A stretch of DNA of 36,849 nt from Micrococcales bacterium (GCA_024641605.1 JAHECT010000005.1:1-36849), one strand, 5' to 3'. Positions 7,775 through 22,566 are shown, counted from the first letter of the stretch. The notes: generated from the letters alone by a model not told the origin. Numbers and translations: made by a program.

Positions 7775-8449
7775 TCAGGCGGTGAACGCCGCGAGGTGGT
7801 GAGTCGAGCCGGTGCGCAGGTGCGTGTAGACGAGCACGATGTCGGTCCGGCCCTGCGCGTTGGCGATCGCCCCGGTCAGGTCGGCGATGTCCAGCCGCTC
7901 GATCCGGGCCCCGACCGCGTACGCGGCCTCGAGCGACACACCGCCCTGGACGACCAGGTCGTCGTAGAGCTGCTGGAACGCCTCCGTGGCGAACTCGCCC
8001 ACGCCGAGGTCGGCGGTCGGGTCGTCGATGCCGTAGGTCGCGAGCAGCCGCCGGACCGCCCCGGCGTGCCTGTCCTCGGCCGCCGCGATGCGGGCGAGGG
8101 TGGCGTCGTCGTAGCGCGCGGCGAGGACCTCGTACACGTCGCCGGCGAGCTTCTCCTCCTCGACCATCGCGAGCAGGTCGGCCCGCTGCTGCGAGGTCAA
8201 GGTCGCCACGTTCGACGACCTTCCGGACGGGGCCAGCGTGCCGGCCGCCGGTCCGCCGCGATGACGCAGCGCCACCCCGGCCCGCTCGTGCTGGGCGACC
8301 CCCACGGCGATGCCGGCGCGCGCACCACGGCCCCGGGTCGTGTCGTCGGAGGACTGAGCCTGGGCGGCCCCGACGCTCACCCCCGCGGCGAGCAGCCCCA
8401 ACGCGACCGCCGAGGCCGACACGGCCAGTGCCATCGCTCGCCTGCTCAT
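7775..8449 (-). CDS. Secreted DUF2202 (ferritin-like) protein
   Basis: The 224-residue protein begins with a signal peptide (residues 1 to about 32, ending AGAAQAQ-like). The mature part holds a DUF2202 ferritin-like four-helix domain (about 85-224). Features are LLAMVEEEKLAGDVYEVLAARY and IAAAEDRHAGAVRRLLATYGI, whose Glu and His residues resemble ferritin-type metal ligands, and a second EAA/D-helix further on. The function of DUF2202 is not established. ATG 8449 has a very strong ribosome site (GAGGAGGAG) 2-5 nt upstream. It stands alone, divergent from argG; the promoter is not obvious. Confidence 0.85.
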   Translation of the reverse strand: MSRRAMALAVSASAVALGLLAAGVSVGAAQAQSSDDTTRGRGARAGIAVGVAQHERAGVALRHRGGPAAGTLAPSGRSSNVATLTSQQRADLLAMVEEEKLAGDVYEVLAARYDDATLARIAAAEDRHAGAVRRLLATYGIDDPTADLGVGEFATEAFQQLYDDLVVQGGVSLEAAYAVGARIERLDIADLTGAIANAQGRTDIVLVYTHLRTGSTHHLAAFTA

Positions 8450-8552
8450 GGCTCCTCCTCGTGCTCGGGGCGGTCCTCCCTCGGCCCGCCGACACCTCCA
8501 CCGTGACCCCCGCGGGGCGGCGTGCGGTGAGACCGGGATGAGCGCGCGCTGA

Positions 8553-12087
<3,535 letters not shown>

Positions 12088-12091
<4 letters not shown>

Positions 12092-13695
12092 ATCCGGAAC
12101 ACGCCGTAGCCGACGGGCGTCAGCGGCGCGTGGGCGGCGGCGGCGAGGCCGAGTCCGAGCACGGTACGGGTGTCGGCCGGGTCGATGATCCCGTCGTCCC
12201 AGAGCCGAGCGGTGGCGTAGTACGCGTTTCCGGTGCGCTCGTACTCGTCGCGGATGCCCGCGCGGAAGCCCTCCTCCTCGCCCGCGGGCCACTCGACCCC
12301 GCGCGCGTCCGCCTGGTCCTGCCGGACCGTGGCCAGGACGGTGGCTGCCTGCTCGCCGCCCATCACGCTGATGCGCGCGTTCGGCCACATCCACAGGAAG
12401 CGCGGGGAGTACGCCCGGCCGCACATCGCGTAGTTGCCGGCGCCGTAGGACCCGCCGATCACGACGGTCAGCTTGGGCACGCGTGCGGTCGCAACCGCGG
12501 TCACCATCTTCGCGCCGTTCTTCGCGATGCCGCCCGCCTCGTACTCACGACCGACCATGAACCCGGAGACGTTCTGGAGGAAGACCAGAGGGGTGCTGCG
12601 GCGGTCGCACAGCTCGATGAAGTGCGCCGCCTTGAGGGCCGACTCGGAGAAGAGCACCCCGTTGTTGGCGACGATGCCGACGGGGTGCCCGTGGATGCGC
12701 GCGAAGCCGGTCACGAGCGTGGTGCCGTACTCGGCCTTGAACTCGTGGAACTCGCTGCCGTCCGTGATGCGCGCTATCACCTCGCGGACGTCGTAGGACT
12801 GACGCGGGTCGACGGGGACGACGGCGCCGAGCTCCTCCACGGGGTGGAGCGGGTCGACCGGATCCGTCACCTCCCACGGCGCCCCGCGGGGCGGCGCGAA
12901 GGTGCCGACGATGTCGCGCACGAGATGCAGCGCGTGCACGTCGTCGTGCGCGAGGTGGTCGGCGACCCCGCTGATGCGCGCGTGCAGGTCCCCACCGCCC
13001 AGCTCCTCGGCCGAGACGGTCTCGCCCGTCGCCGCCTTCACCAGCGGCGGGCCGCCCAGGAAGATGGTCCCCTGGTTGCGCACGATGACGGCCTCGTCGC
13101 TCATCGCCGGCACGTACGCGCCCCCGGCGGTGCAGGACCCGAGCACCGCGGCGATCTGCGGGATGCCCCGCGCCGACATGGTGGCCTGGTTGTAGAAGAT
13201 CCGGCCGAAGTGCTCGCGGTCGGGGAACACCTCGTCCTGCAGGGGGAGGAACGCGCCTCCGGAGTCAACGAGGTAGAGGCACGGCAGCTCGTTGTGCAGC
13301 GCCACCTCCTGCGCGCGGAGGTGCTTCTTCACCGTGAGCGGGTAGTAGGTGCCACCCTTGACCGTGGGGTCGTTCGCCACGACCACCACGTCGCGACCGC
13401 GAACCCGGCCGACCCCGGTGACGATCCCGGCTGCTGGGGCGTCGTCGTCGTACATCCCGGTCGCCGCGAGCGGGGAGAGCTCGAGGAAGGCGCTGCCCGG
13501 GTCGAGGAGCGCGTCGATGCGGTCGCGCGTGAGCAGCTTGCCCCGGGACACGTGCCGCTCCCGGCTGGGCTCCGGCCCGCCGAGTGCCGCCAGCGCGAGG
13601 CGGGACCGCAGATCCGCGACGAGGCGGCTCATGTGGTCCGCGTTCGCGCGCGCGCCGGCGCTCGTGACGTCGACCGCGGAGTGCAGCACGGCCAT
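12088..13695 (-). CDS. accD1: Acyl-CoA carboxyltransferase beta subunit (probable 3-methylcrotonyl-CoA carboxylase)
   Basis: The 535-residue carboxyltransferase shows both crotonase-like halves. Typical of the methylcrotonyl-CoA type are [59 protein letters not shown] and [17 protein letters not shown]. It uses carboxybiotin from AccA1 to carboxylate an acyl-CoA in leucine catabolism. ATG 13695 is preferred because GGAGG lies 6 nt upstream; a GTG one codon earlier (13698) has only 3 nt. An operator-like dyad and promoter lie just upstream (13715-13760), inside the 3' end of the tetR gene. The stop overlaps the accA1 start. Confidence 0.95.
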
Positions 13696-13714
13696 CACGG
13701 ACCTCCGGCTCGTC

Positions 13715-13760
13715 TGTTAACGATCGTTCACATGCTAGGGCGCGCGGCATCCCTCCGCAA
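13715..13760 (-). promoter_or_regulatory. accD1 promoter and TetR-type operator
   Basis: On the minus strand TTGCGG (13760-13755) is followed after 17 nt by TAGCAT (13737-13732). Immediately downstream is the 18-bp dyad TGTTAACGATCGTTCACA (13715-13732), whose halves TGTTAACGA and TGTGAACGA differ at one base. The expected start site falls inside the dyad. The same order (-35, 17 nt, -10, TTAACG dyad) occurs before the divergent acyl-CoA dehydrogenase gene. Repression by the neighbouring TetR is inferred. Confidence 0.65.
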
Positions 13761-14307
13761 GGGCCGCCGTCGCCATCACCTGCATCTGCGCCCGCAGGCG
13801 GGGCTGGTCGGCGCGGGAGGAGTACGGCGTCGAGTTCATCAGGCCGAAGACGGCCTGCGCGGCGGTTCGCGCCTCCTCCGGGTCGACCCCCGGGTGGACC
13901 CGACCGAGCACGTCCACCCAGAGCCCGACGTACTGGCGCTGGAGCGACCGGACAAGCCGGCGCTCCCGGTCCGGCAGGCTGCCGAGGTCGCGGTACTGCA
14001 CCGCGATCAGCTCGGGCTCGGTCAGCGCGAAGTCGGTGTGGAAGTCAATGAGCGCAACCAGTTGCGCCTGCGGGTCGGGTTCGGAGGCGATACGCACGCG
14101 CGCCCCGTCGAGCAGCCGGCGGCTGATGTCGGTGAGCATCTCCGCGAGCAGGGCCTCCTTGCCCGCGAAGTAGCGGTAGATGGCCGGCCCCGAGATGCCG
14201 AGCTCGGCTCCGAGGTCGTCGATGCTCACGCCGTGGTAGCCCGAGCGCGCGAACAGGCGGGCGGCCGCAACGAGGATCTCGCTGCGCCGGTCGAGACGGT
14301 GTGCCAC
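13735..14307 (-). CDS. TetR-family regulator of the branched-chain acyl-CoA locus
   Basis: The 190-residue protein has an N-terminal helix-turn-helix (about residues 4-50: RRSEILVAAARLFARSGYHGVSIDDLGAELGISGPAIYRYFAGKEALLAEML) and a TetR ligand domain. GTG 14307 is chosen because a TAGGGT box (14320-14315) sits 7 nt upstream, implying a leaderless mRNA; an in-frame GTG at 14316 is less likely. It lies between accD1 (same strand) and the divergent acyl-CoA dehydrogenase, and both have a matching TTAACG-type dyad at the promoter. It is therefore inferred to repress both, with an acyl-CoA or similar pathway compound as inducer. Confidence 0.92.
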   Translation of the reverse strand: MAHRLDRRSEILVAAARLFARSGYHGVSIDDLGAELGISGPAIYRYFAGKEALLAEMLTDISRRLLDGARVRIASEPDPQAQLVALIDFHTDFALTEPELIAVQYRDLGSLPDRERRLVRSLQRQYVGLWVDVLGRVHPGVDPEEARTAAQAVFGLMNSTPYSSRADQPRLRAQMQVMATAALAEGCRAP

Positions 14308-14314
14308 GCCGCAC

Positions 14315-14320
14315 ACCCTA
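14315..14320 (-). promoter_or_regulatory. -10 box of the tetR gene (leaderless)
   Basis: TAGGGT on the minus strand is followed by 7 nt and the GTG start at 14307. No clear -35 is seen. Confidence 0.45.
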
Positions 14321-14349
14321 GGCCCTCGCACGTCTGGCCCACGTGCGCC

Positions 14350-14391
14350 TTGTGGCCACGGTCGCGCGGCGTTAGCCTTAACGAGCGTTAA
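14350..14391 (+). promoter_or_regulatory. Promoter and TetR-type operator of the acyl-CoA dehydrogenase
   Basis: TTGTGG (14350-14355), 17 nt, then TAGCCT (14373-14378), directly followed by the dyad TTAACG-ag-CGTTAA (14378-14391), whose 6-bp arms are perfect. The start of transcription should fall inside the dyad. The arrangement matches that before accD1. Confidence 0.65.
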
Positions 14392-14420
14392 CGCCACGCA
14401 TCGTCGCCGTGGGAGGACCG

Positions 14421-15578
14421 ATGAGCAGGGCTCGGCTGTCCGAGGAGTACGAGGCGCTGCGCGCCACCGTCGAGGCGTTCGCGCACGACGTGGTGGCACC
14501 GGTCATCGGCGAGCACTACGAGAACCGCACGTTCCCCTACGAGGTGGTCGCGCAGATGGGCGACCTGGGCCTGTTCGGCCTGCCCTTCCCCGAGGAGTAC
14601 GGCGGCCAGGGCGGGGACTACTTCGCACTCTGCCTCGCGATCGAGGAACTAGCCCGGGTCGACTCGTCCGTGGCGATCACTCTCGAGGCTGCCGTGTCCC
14701 TCGGAGCCATGCCGATCTACCTCTACGGCACCGAGGAGCAGCGCCGGCGCTGGCTCCCCCGGCTCACCTCGGGCACGATGCTCGGCGCCTTCGGCCTCAC
14801 GGAGCCCGGAGGCGGCTCGGATGCGGGCGCCACCCGGACGACCGCCGTGCTCGACGGGGACGAGTGGGTGATCAACGGCTCGAAGGCCTTCATCACCAAC
14901 TCGGGCACGGCGCTCACGGGGCTGGTGACCGTCACGGCCGTGACCAGCACGACGGCCCAGGGCCGCAAGGAGATCTCCTCGATCATCGTCCCCTCGGGCA
15001 CCCCCGGGCTCACGGTGGAGCCGGCGTACTCCAAGGTCGGCTGGAACGCCTCCGACACCCACGGGCTCTCCTTCGACGACGTCCGGGTGCCCGCCGCGAA
15101 CCTGCTCGGCGAGCGCGGACGCGGGTACGCGCAGTTCCTCCGGATCCTCGATGAGGGACGCATCGCCATCTCGGCCCTCGCCGTCGGGCTCGCGCAGGGC
15201 TGCGTCGACGAGTGCGTGCGCTACGCCGGGGAGCGGGAGGCCTTCGGCCGACCCATCGGGGAGCACCAGGCCATCGCCTTCACGATCGCCGACATGGAGA
15301 CGCGGACCCACGTGGCTCGTACCGCGTACCACGACGCCGGGGCGAGGATGCTCGCGGGCGAGCCCTTCAAGCACGAGGCGGCGATGGCGAAGCTGTACTC
15401 CTCGGAGATCGCGGTCACGAACGCCCGGGAGGCCACGCAGGTCTTCGGCGGCTACGGCTACATGAACGAGTACCCCGTGGCGCGGTTCTGGCGCGACAGC
15501 AAGATCCTCGAGATCGGCGAGGGGACCAGCGAGGTGCAGCGGATGCTCATCGCGCGCCACCTCGGCGTGGGGTCATGA
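14421..15578 (+). CDS. Acyl-CoA dehydrogenase (FadE19-like)
   Basis: The 385-residue flavoprotein oxidises an acyl-CoA to the 2-enoyl-CoA, passing electrons to ETF. Family motifs are LPFPEEYGGQGGDYFALCLAIEEL, the FAD/substrate region FGLTEPGGGSDAGATRTTA, INGSKAFITNSG and the C-terminal FGGYGYMNEYPVARFWRD. The catalytic Glu of short/medium-chain enzymes is present in EIGEGTSEVQ (about E367). Isovaleryl-CoA dehydrogenases carry the base elsewhere, so the enzyme may act on a different branched or short acyl-CoA, although the accD1/accA1 neighbours suggest leucine catabolism. ATG 14421 follows GGGAGG at about 5 nt. Its 3' end meets the convergent cyclase gene in the palindrome TCATGA (15573-15578). 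Confidence 0.93.
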   Translation: MSRARLSEEYEALRATVEAFAHDVVAPVIGEHYENRTFPYEVVAQMGDLGLFGLPFPEEYGGQGGDYFALCLAIEELARVDSSVAITLEAAVSLGAMPIYLYGTEEQRRRWLPRLTSGTMLGAFGLTEPGGGSDAGATRTTAVLDGDEWVINGSKAFITNSGTALTGLVTVTAVTSTTAQGRKEISSIIVPSGTPGLTVEPAYSKVGWNASDTHGLSFDDVRVPAANLLGERGRGYAQFLRILDEGRIAISALAVGLAQGCVDECVRYAGEREAFGRPIGEHQAIAFTIADMETRTHVARTAYHDAGARMLAGEPFKHEAAMAKLYSSEIAVTNAREATQVFGGYGYMNEYPVARFWRDSKILEIGEGTSEVQRMLIARHLGVGS

Positions 15579-17702
15579 CGGACGCAGGGACGGATCCGTC
15601 GCCGACACCAGCATGACCATTCCGCCGCCCGCACGCTTGGCCTCGTAGCACGCGCGGTCCGCGGTGGCCACGAGGTCCTCTGCCTCGGCGGTCCAGTCTG
15701 GCCCGAACGTGGTCGCGCCCACACTGACCCCCACCCCGACCTCGCCCCCGTCGACGGCGACGCGCTGCGCTCGCACCGCGCGGAGCAGCTCATGGGCGAT
15801 CGCGAGCCCACGCTCGACGCCGCAGTCGCGCAGCAGGACGGCGAACTCGTCGCCGCCGACCCGAGCGACCGCGTCGCGACGGCGGACCGCTGCCTGGAGT
15901 GCGATGCCGATCTCCCGGAGCAGCCGGTCCCCGAGCAGGTGCCCCCCTCGGTCGTTGACGGCCTTGAAGCCGTCCAGGTCGAGGAAGAGCAGGACGTGCG
16001 CCTCACCCTCCATCTTCGCGGAGGTGAGCGCCCGCTCGAGCTCGAAGCGCAGCCCGCGCCGGTTGAGCAGCTCCGTGAGCGGGTCGTGGGCCGCCTCGTA
16101 GCCCAGCGACTCCGCCCGCCGCCGGGCGAAGCGCTCGAGACCCGTCACCAGCAGGAGGAAGGCCTCGAGGAGGAGCAGGACGAGCACGGCGCCGGCGAGG
16201 AGGAACGGCACGACCTCCGAGGCGACCCCGGACAGGACCTCCGCCGACGGCGTCACCTCGATCCGCCAGACCCGGCCGTAGGTCGTCAGGTCGCCGCTCG
16301 CCGTCAGGTCCGGGTCGACCGCCCCGTCGGCAGTGTGGGTCCCGAGGACCTCATCACCAGCCGACGCGTCCACGACCACGACCTGCACCGAGTCCCACTC
16401 GGCCGAGGCGTAGGTCTCCTCGACGAGCTCGGCGACCCGGACGACACCGACCGTGAAGCCACGCAGCACCGCCCGTCGCGTCGCGGCCTCGCCCGGGTCC
16501 GTGCCGCCGTCGAACACCGGCTGGAGCAGGAGGATCCCACGCGGGCTGCCCTGCTGGACCAGCGTGATCGGTGCGGTGGCGGTGGCCAGGCCCGTGTCCA
16601 GGGCTCCCGCGATCGCCACCGCGCGCACGGGGTCCGAGGCGATGTCGTAGCCAAGCACGCGGGTGTTCTCCGCAACGGGCTCGATGAGCGCGACGACGAC
16701 GTACTCGGCCCTGTCTCCCGCCGGGACCAGGTCGCCGGTGGCGCTCTTCTGCGTCACCTGGAAGTCCGCCAGCCCCGGGTAGGCCCGCTGCGCGGCCACG
16801 AACGCGTCGAGCCCGGCGCGGGTCACCCGGGGGTTCCACGACAGAGCGTTGAGCGCGGGGTAGCGCTCGACGGGGGACACGGTGAACTCCCGGAACTCCT
16901 CCGGCGTCACGGTCTCGGATGCGGCGAACAGCCCGGAGACGCCGAGCAGCACCTCCGTCTGCAGGGCGGCCTTCTCACCGAGATCGGCGAGGGCCATGGC
17001 GACGAGCTGCCGCTGCCGCAGCTCGGCGCGCTGCTGGGCCAGGTTCTGGTTGTACTCGACGACCGCCACCAGGAGCAGGGCGATGGCGAGGGACGGGACG
17101 GCCACCTTCCACCGTCGACCCTGCCAGGTGTCGCGCTGCTCGGGCAGCAGCATGAGCACCACCGGCGCGACCACGACGACGCCGATCGTGTCGCCCGCCC
17201 ACCACGTGACCCAGGCGAGCGCCGCCTGGTCCGGCTCCAGCGCCCCGGTGGCCAGCTCGGCGGCGATGGCGACGGTGGCTCCAGCGACGCAGGCGACCGG
17301 TCCCGCCAGCGCGAGGAAGGTCAGGATCTGGCGCGACTGGGACAGGCTCGGGCGCAGCCCGTAGCGCTGACGGACGAGCCCCGCACCGAGAACGGCCTGC
17401 AATGCGGCCCCGACGGCGACGAGGGCGGCGGTCAGCCACACCTGACCGGCGTCGAGGAGCGCGTCGTCGACGATGCGGACGGCGGCGACGAGGAAGGCGC
17501 CGGCCGCCACGCCCACGGCCGCCGCCCGGCCGCGCTGGTAGACCAGGGCGAAGGCGATCCCGGCCGCGGGCCATACGGGGAAGACCAGACCCAGCGAGGG
17601 GACGAGGGCGAGCACGGCCAGCCCGGCCACGGCGTAGGACGCTGCGGCGACGAGCAGCGTGGTGACCACGCTGAGGACGTTGAACCGCCCCACCTGCGCC
17701 AT
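15573..17702 (-). CDS. Membrane diguanylate cyclase, MASE1-CHASE-GGDEF
   Basis: The 709-residue protein has an N-terminal multi-segment membrane domain of the MASE1 type (about residues 8-215). An extracellular CHASE sensor follows (about 250-440, with [11 protein letters not shown] and [10 protein letters not shown]), then a transmembrane segment near 497-520 and a cytoplasmic GGDEF domain (about 535-700). The GGDEF motif is intact (616-620), with the inhibitory I-site RRRD five residues before it (607-610), so c-di-GMP synthesis with feedback control is expected. [11 protein letters not shown] starts the domain. ATG 17702 is preferred over longer starts for its GAGGTG site about 8 nt upstream. 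The ligand of the sensor is unknown. Confidence 0.93.
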   Translation of the reverse strand: MAQVGRFNVLSVVTTLLVAAASYAVAGLAVLALVPSLGLVFPVWPAAGIAFALVYQRGRAAAVGVAAGAFLVAAVRIVDDALLDAGQVWLTAALVAVGAALQAVLGAGLVRQRYGLRPSLSQSRQILTFLALAGPVACVAGATVAIAAELATGALEPDQAALAWVTWWAGDTIGVVVVAPVVLMLLPEQRDTWQGRRWKVAVPSLAIALLLVAVVEYNQNLAQQRAELRQRQLVAMALADLGEKAALQTEVLLGVSGLFAASETVTPEEFREFTVSPVERYPALNALSWNPRVTRAGLDAFVAAQRAYPGLADFQVTQKSATGDLVPAGDRAEYVVVALIEPVAENTRVLGYDIASDPVRAVAIAGALDTGLATATAPITLVQQGSPRGILLLQPVFDGGTDPGEAATRRAVLRGFTVGVVRVAELVEETYASAEWDSVQVVVVDASAGDEVLGTHTADGAVDPDLTASGDLTTYGRVWRIEVTPSAEVLSGVASEVVPFLLAGAVLVLLLLEAFLLLVTGLERFARRRAESLGYEAAHDPLTELLNRRGLRFELERALTSAKMEGEAHVLLFLDLDGFKAVNDRGGHLLGDRLLREIGIALQAAVRRRDAVARVGGDEFAVLLRDCGVERGLAIAHELLRAVRAQRVAVDGGEVGVGVSVGATTFGPDWTAEAEDLVATADRACYEAKRAGGGMVMLVSATDPSLRPS

Positions 17703-17796
17703 GGTGCGCACCTCGTGTCGCTCGCCGGCCGGCGTTGGCCTCCATCGTGTCAGCCGAGTGCCCTCCGTTGCTCGGCGATCACGCACTGCAGCGGTA

Positions 17797-20460
<2,664 letters not shown>

Positions 20461-20533
20461 GTCTCCATGAAGGCGACCCTCATCCAATAGAGCCGAACAA
20501 AGCCACCCCTCACGGTGGCATCCGGACCCACAG

Positions 20534-20562
20534 GGGCCCCGCGAGCACCGCTCGCGGGGCCC
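20534..20562 (+). terminator. katG transcription terminator
   Basis: A perfect 13-bp stem (GGGCCCCGCGAGC with GCTCGCGGGGCCC) and a 3-nt loop, followed by TTCCCTGTG. There is no U-run, as is common in actinobacteria. It could serve both directions. Confidence 0.8.
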
Positions 20563-20630
20563 TTCCCTGTGTCCGGGCCCCGCCGTGCGGGCACTCCTGC
20601 CGACCCACGTGTCCCCCGCGCGGAGGACGC

Positions 20631-20660
20631 CCGTACGACATGAGGGGCCCGTTCGTACGG
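20631..20660. repeat. 8-bp dyad next to the right 29-bp arm
   Basis: CCGTACGA (20631-20638) and TCGTACGG (20653-20660) are exact reverse complements 14 nt apart; the second overlaps the right 29-bp arm by 3 bp. The role is unknown. Confidence 0.5.
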
Positions 20661-20716
20661 CTCTATTGGATGAGGGTCGCCTTCATCGCACTAGCCCGGC
20701 GGGGGGGCGCAGGCGC

Positions 20717-20722
20717 TACGGT
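20717..20722 (+). promoter_or_regulatory. -10 box of the NYN gene (leaderless)
   Basis: TACGGT is followed by 6 nt and then the GTG at 20729. It lies 30 bp after the right 29-bp repeat arm. No clear -35 is visible, so an activator or a weak promoter is possible. Confidence 0.45.
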
Positions 20723-20728
20723 CGCGGG

Positions 20729-21277
20729 GTGGGGACGACGTATCTGCTGGTGGACGGCGAGAACATCGATGCGACGCTGGGCGCCAGCGTGCTCGGGCGG
20801 CGGCCCGCGCCCGAGGAGCGGCCGCGCTGGGACCGGGTGCGCGAGTTCGCCGAGCAGGTCTGGGGCCAGCCGGTCAAGCCGCTCTTCTTCCTCAACGCCT
20901 CCAACGGCACGATGCCCATGCCGTTCGTGCAGGCGCTGCTCGCCATGGACTACCGCCCGATCCCGCTGGCCGGCACGGCCACCGAGAAGGTCGTGGACAT
21001 CGGCATCCAGCGCATGCTGGCCGCGATCGAGGAGCGCGAGGGCGATGTCCTGCTCGCGAGCCACGACGGCGACTTCATCCCCGAGGTCCAGCGCCTGGTC
21101 GGCGCCGGGCGCCGGGTCGGCGTCATCGGTCTGCGCGAGTTCGTCAACGCGGGGTTCATCGAGATCGACGGCGTGGAGGTGCACGACCTCGAGCTCGAGG
21201 TGAAGGCCTTCACCGTCGCCCTTCCCCGAGTCCGGATCATCCCGCTCACCGAGTTCGACCCGACCGCCTACCTGTAG
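20729..21277 (+). CDS. NYN-domain (PIN-like) nuclease-type protein
   Basis: The 182-residue protein is essentially one NYN domain of the LabA/DUF88 kind, a metal-dependent ribonuclease fold. The acidic residues expected of the active site are all present: Asp9 in LLVDGENID, Asp90 in EKVVDIGIQ, and Asp113 and Asp115 in SHDGDFIPEV. RNA cleavage is therefore plausible but unproven, and the target is unknown. GTG 20729 is chosen because the core strand begins two residues later and a TACGGT box lies 6 nt upstream; longer frames would translate the repeat region. The following kelch-like gene starts 5 nt after its stop, which suggests one transcript. Confidence 0.85.
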   Translation: MGTTYLLVDGENIDATLGASVLGRRPAPEERPRWDRVREFAEQVWGQPVKPLFFLNASNGTMPMPFVQALLAMDYRPIPLAGTATEKVVDIGIQRMLAAIEEREGDVLLASHDGDFIPEVQRLVGAGRRVGVIGLREFVNAGFIEIDGVEVHDLELEVKAFTVALPRVRIIPLTEFDPTAYL

Positions 21278-21282
21278 GTCCC

Positions 21283-22266
21283 GTGCGCTGGCAACGGGTG
21301 CTCGACCGCGCGCCGTGGAAGGCACGCGCCATGCCGCGCGGCGGCCAGCTCGACGGGTACTTCTACGTCCTCACCGGGCGCGCCGGCACGAGCACGGTGT
21401 TCTCCGACGTATGGCGCAGCCCGGACGGCGTCGCGTGGGAGCTGGTCACCGACAAGGCGGCCTGGGGGAAGCGCTGCTATCCCGAGGTGGAGATCGTCGG
21501 GCACACGATGGTCCTCGTCGCCGGTCAGGACCTGCGCACGTTCCACAACGACGTCTGGCACTCGACCGACGCCGGACGCACATGGGTGCAGGTGTGCGCC
21601 TCGGCTCCGTGGGGCGTTCGTGCAGGGCACCACACCCACGTGCTCGGTGACGAGCTGCTGCTCTTCGGTGGCGCGCGCAACTCGGTCGACCGGATCTTCT
21701 ACCCCGAGCTGTGGGTCAGCGGCGACCTCGGCGTCACCTGGACCCTGCGCGCCCAGCTGCCCCAGGACATGGGCCGGGCCGGCATGCAGGTGGTGAGCGT
21801 CGACGACGTCCTCTACTTCATGGGCGGCGACCACGACCGCCCCGTCTTCCAGGCGTCGTGGAAGGGCCGGCGCAACGACGTGTGGCGCTCGACCGACCGC
21901 GGTGAGACGTGGGAGCTGCTCGGGCACGCGCCCTGGACCCCCCGCACCGGCCATCAGGCCGTCGTGCACCACGGCGTGGTCTACGTCGTCGGTGGGCACG
22001 TGCGCGGTCCGCGCGACCAGCGCTGGCGCCAGTTCCTCGCGCACGACGTCTGGGCCTGGGACCCGGCCGCGAGCGGCGCGTCGATGGAGGGCTGGCGGCT
22101 CGTGACGGACGGCGCCTGGGGTGCCGGAGCGCCCGGCGGGCTCGCCGGCAAGAGCGACTTCCTTCTCGAGGTGCGCGACGGCCGGCTGTGGACCTTCGGC
22201 GGGGACCGCGAGGTGCTCTCGCCCTGGCCTCAGGACCGCGACGTCTGGGTCGCCGACCTGGGCTGA
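21283..22266 (+). CDS. Cytoplasmic kelch/BNR-like beta-propeller protein
   Basis: The 327-residue protein is built of about six propeller blades. Repeating motifs are SDVWRSPDGVAWELV (about residue 41), NDVWHSTDAGRTWVQV (89), PELWVSGDLGVTWTL (141) and NDVWRSTDRGETWELL (198), then HDVWAWDP and the terminal RDVWVADLG. Kelch-like VVYVVGGHV and LLLFGGARN strands lie between. There is no signal peptide or membrane segment, so it is probably cytoplasmic, unlike most secreted sialidase or kelch proteins. GTG 21283 lies 5 nt after the NYN stop. It may be a protein-binding partner or regulator of the NYN protein; that is inference from the operon. Confidence 0.75.
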   Translation: MRWQRVLDRAPWKARAMPRGGQLDGYFYVLTGRAGTSTVFSDVWRSPDGVAWELVTDKAAWGKRCYPEVEIVGHTMVLVAGQDLRTFHNDVWHSTDAGRTWVQVCASAPWGVRAGHHTHVLGDELLLFGGARNSVDRIFYPELWVSGDLGVTWTLRAQLPQDMGRAGMQVVSVDDVLYFMGGDHDRPVFQASWKGRRNDVWRSTDRGETWELLGHAPWTPRTGHQAVVHHGVVYVVGGHVRGPRDQRWRQFLAHDVWAWDPAASGASMEGWRLVTDGAWGAGAPGGLAGKSDFLLEVRDGRLWTFGGDREVLSPWPQDRDVWVADLG

Positions 22267-22523
22267 GCACCAGGGACCGCGACGTCGTTGTGACCGGCAC
22301 GGGGGGAGGACCCCGACGCGGGCTCGGTCGCGACGACGACCGTCCACAGAGTGGCTGCCAGGAGCAGGACGGCGACCGCGATGAGGCCCGCGACGCCCCG
22401 ACGCAGCCATCGAGGCGTCTCGAGGCGGCGCATGCCCGGGTCGGTGGCGGCACGCGATTCGGCGCCGTGGTGCCCGTCCGGGTGCGGGGTCCTACGCCCC
22501 CCGCTGTGCGCGGTGGTGGTCAC
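22230..22523 (-). CDS. Possible small single-span membrane protein
   Basis: A 97-residue frame: a polar N-terminus with His, Gly and Arg, one hydrophobic span (about residues 45-68: VAGLIAVAVLLLAATLWTVVVA) preceded by WLRR, and a short polar tail. The positive residues before the span predict a cytoplasmic N-terminus. It occupies most of the otherwise gene-free 22267-22629 gap and overlaps the kelch gene end by 37 nt. The GTG start has no clear ribosome site. The hydrophobic segment is not easily explained as a shadow of coding sequence, but expression is unproven. Confidence 0.5.
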   Translation of the reverse strand: MTTTAHSGGRRTPHPDGHHGAESRAATDPGMRRLETPRWLRRGVAGLIAVAVLLLAATLWTVVVATEPASGSSPRAGHNDVAVPGAQPRSATQTSRS

Positions 22524-22566
22524 GGCGAGGTCATCGGCAGGCCCGTCGCGCGTTCTTGAACCGACC

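Larger units (their letters stand above)
20467..20686. repeat. 220-bp segment bounded by perfect 29-bp inverted repeats
   Basis: The left arm (20467-20495, starting ATGAAGGCGACCCTC) and right arm (20658-20686, ending GAGGGTCGCCTTCAT) are exact reverse complements over 29 bp. The 162 bp between hold the katG terminator and no convincing gene. Each arm contains a 15-bp imperfect palindrome, TGAAGGCGACCCTCA. No target-site duplication is seen at the outer edges. It may be a MITE-like element, a pair of regulator sites, or insertion-sequence ends; the inner ends read GGCTCTATTGG, like ISL3-family termini as I recall them. Confidence 0.85.

Noticed and set aside
20467-20686. Reading the 29-bp repeats as DtxR/IdeR iron boxes
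   Set aside because: Only a loose match to TTAGGTTAGGCTAACCTAA; key A/T positions differ, so I did not call them iron boxes.
20467-20686. Calling the segment a proven MITE or ISL3 remnant
   Set aside because: No target-site duplication or transposase remnant is visible, and the resemblance of GGCTCTATTGG to ISL3 ends is from memory; only a repeat is recorded.
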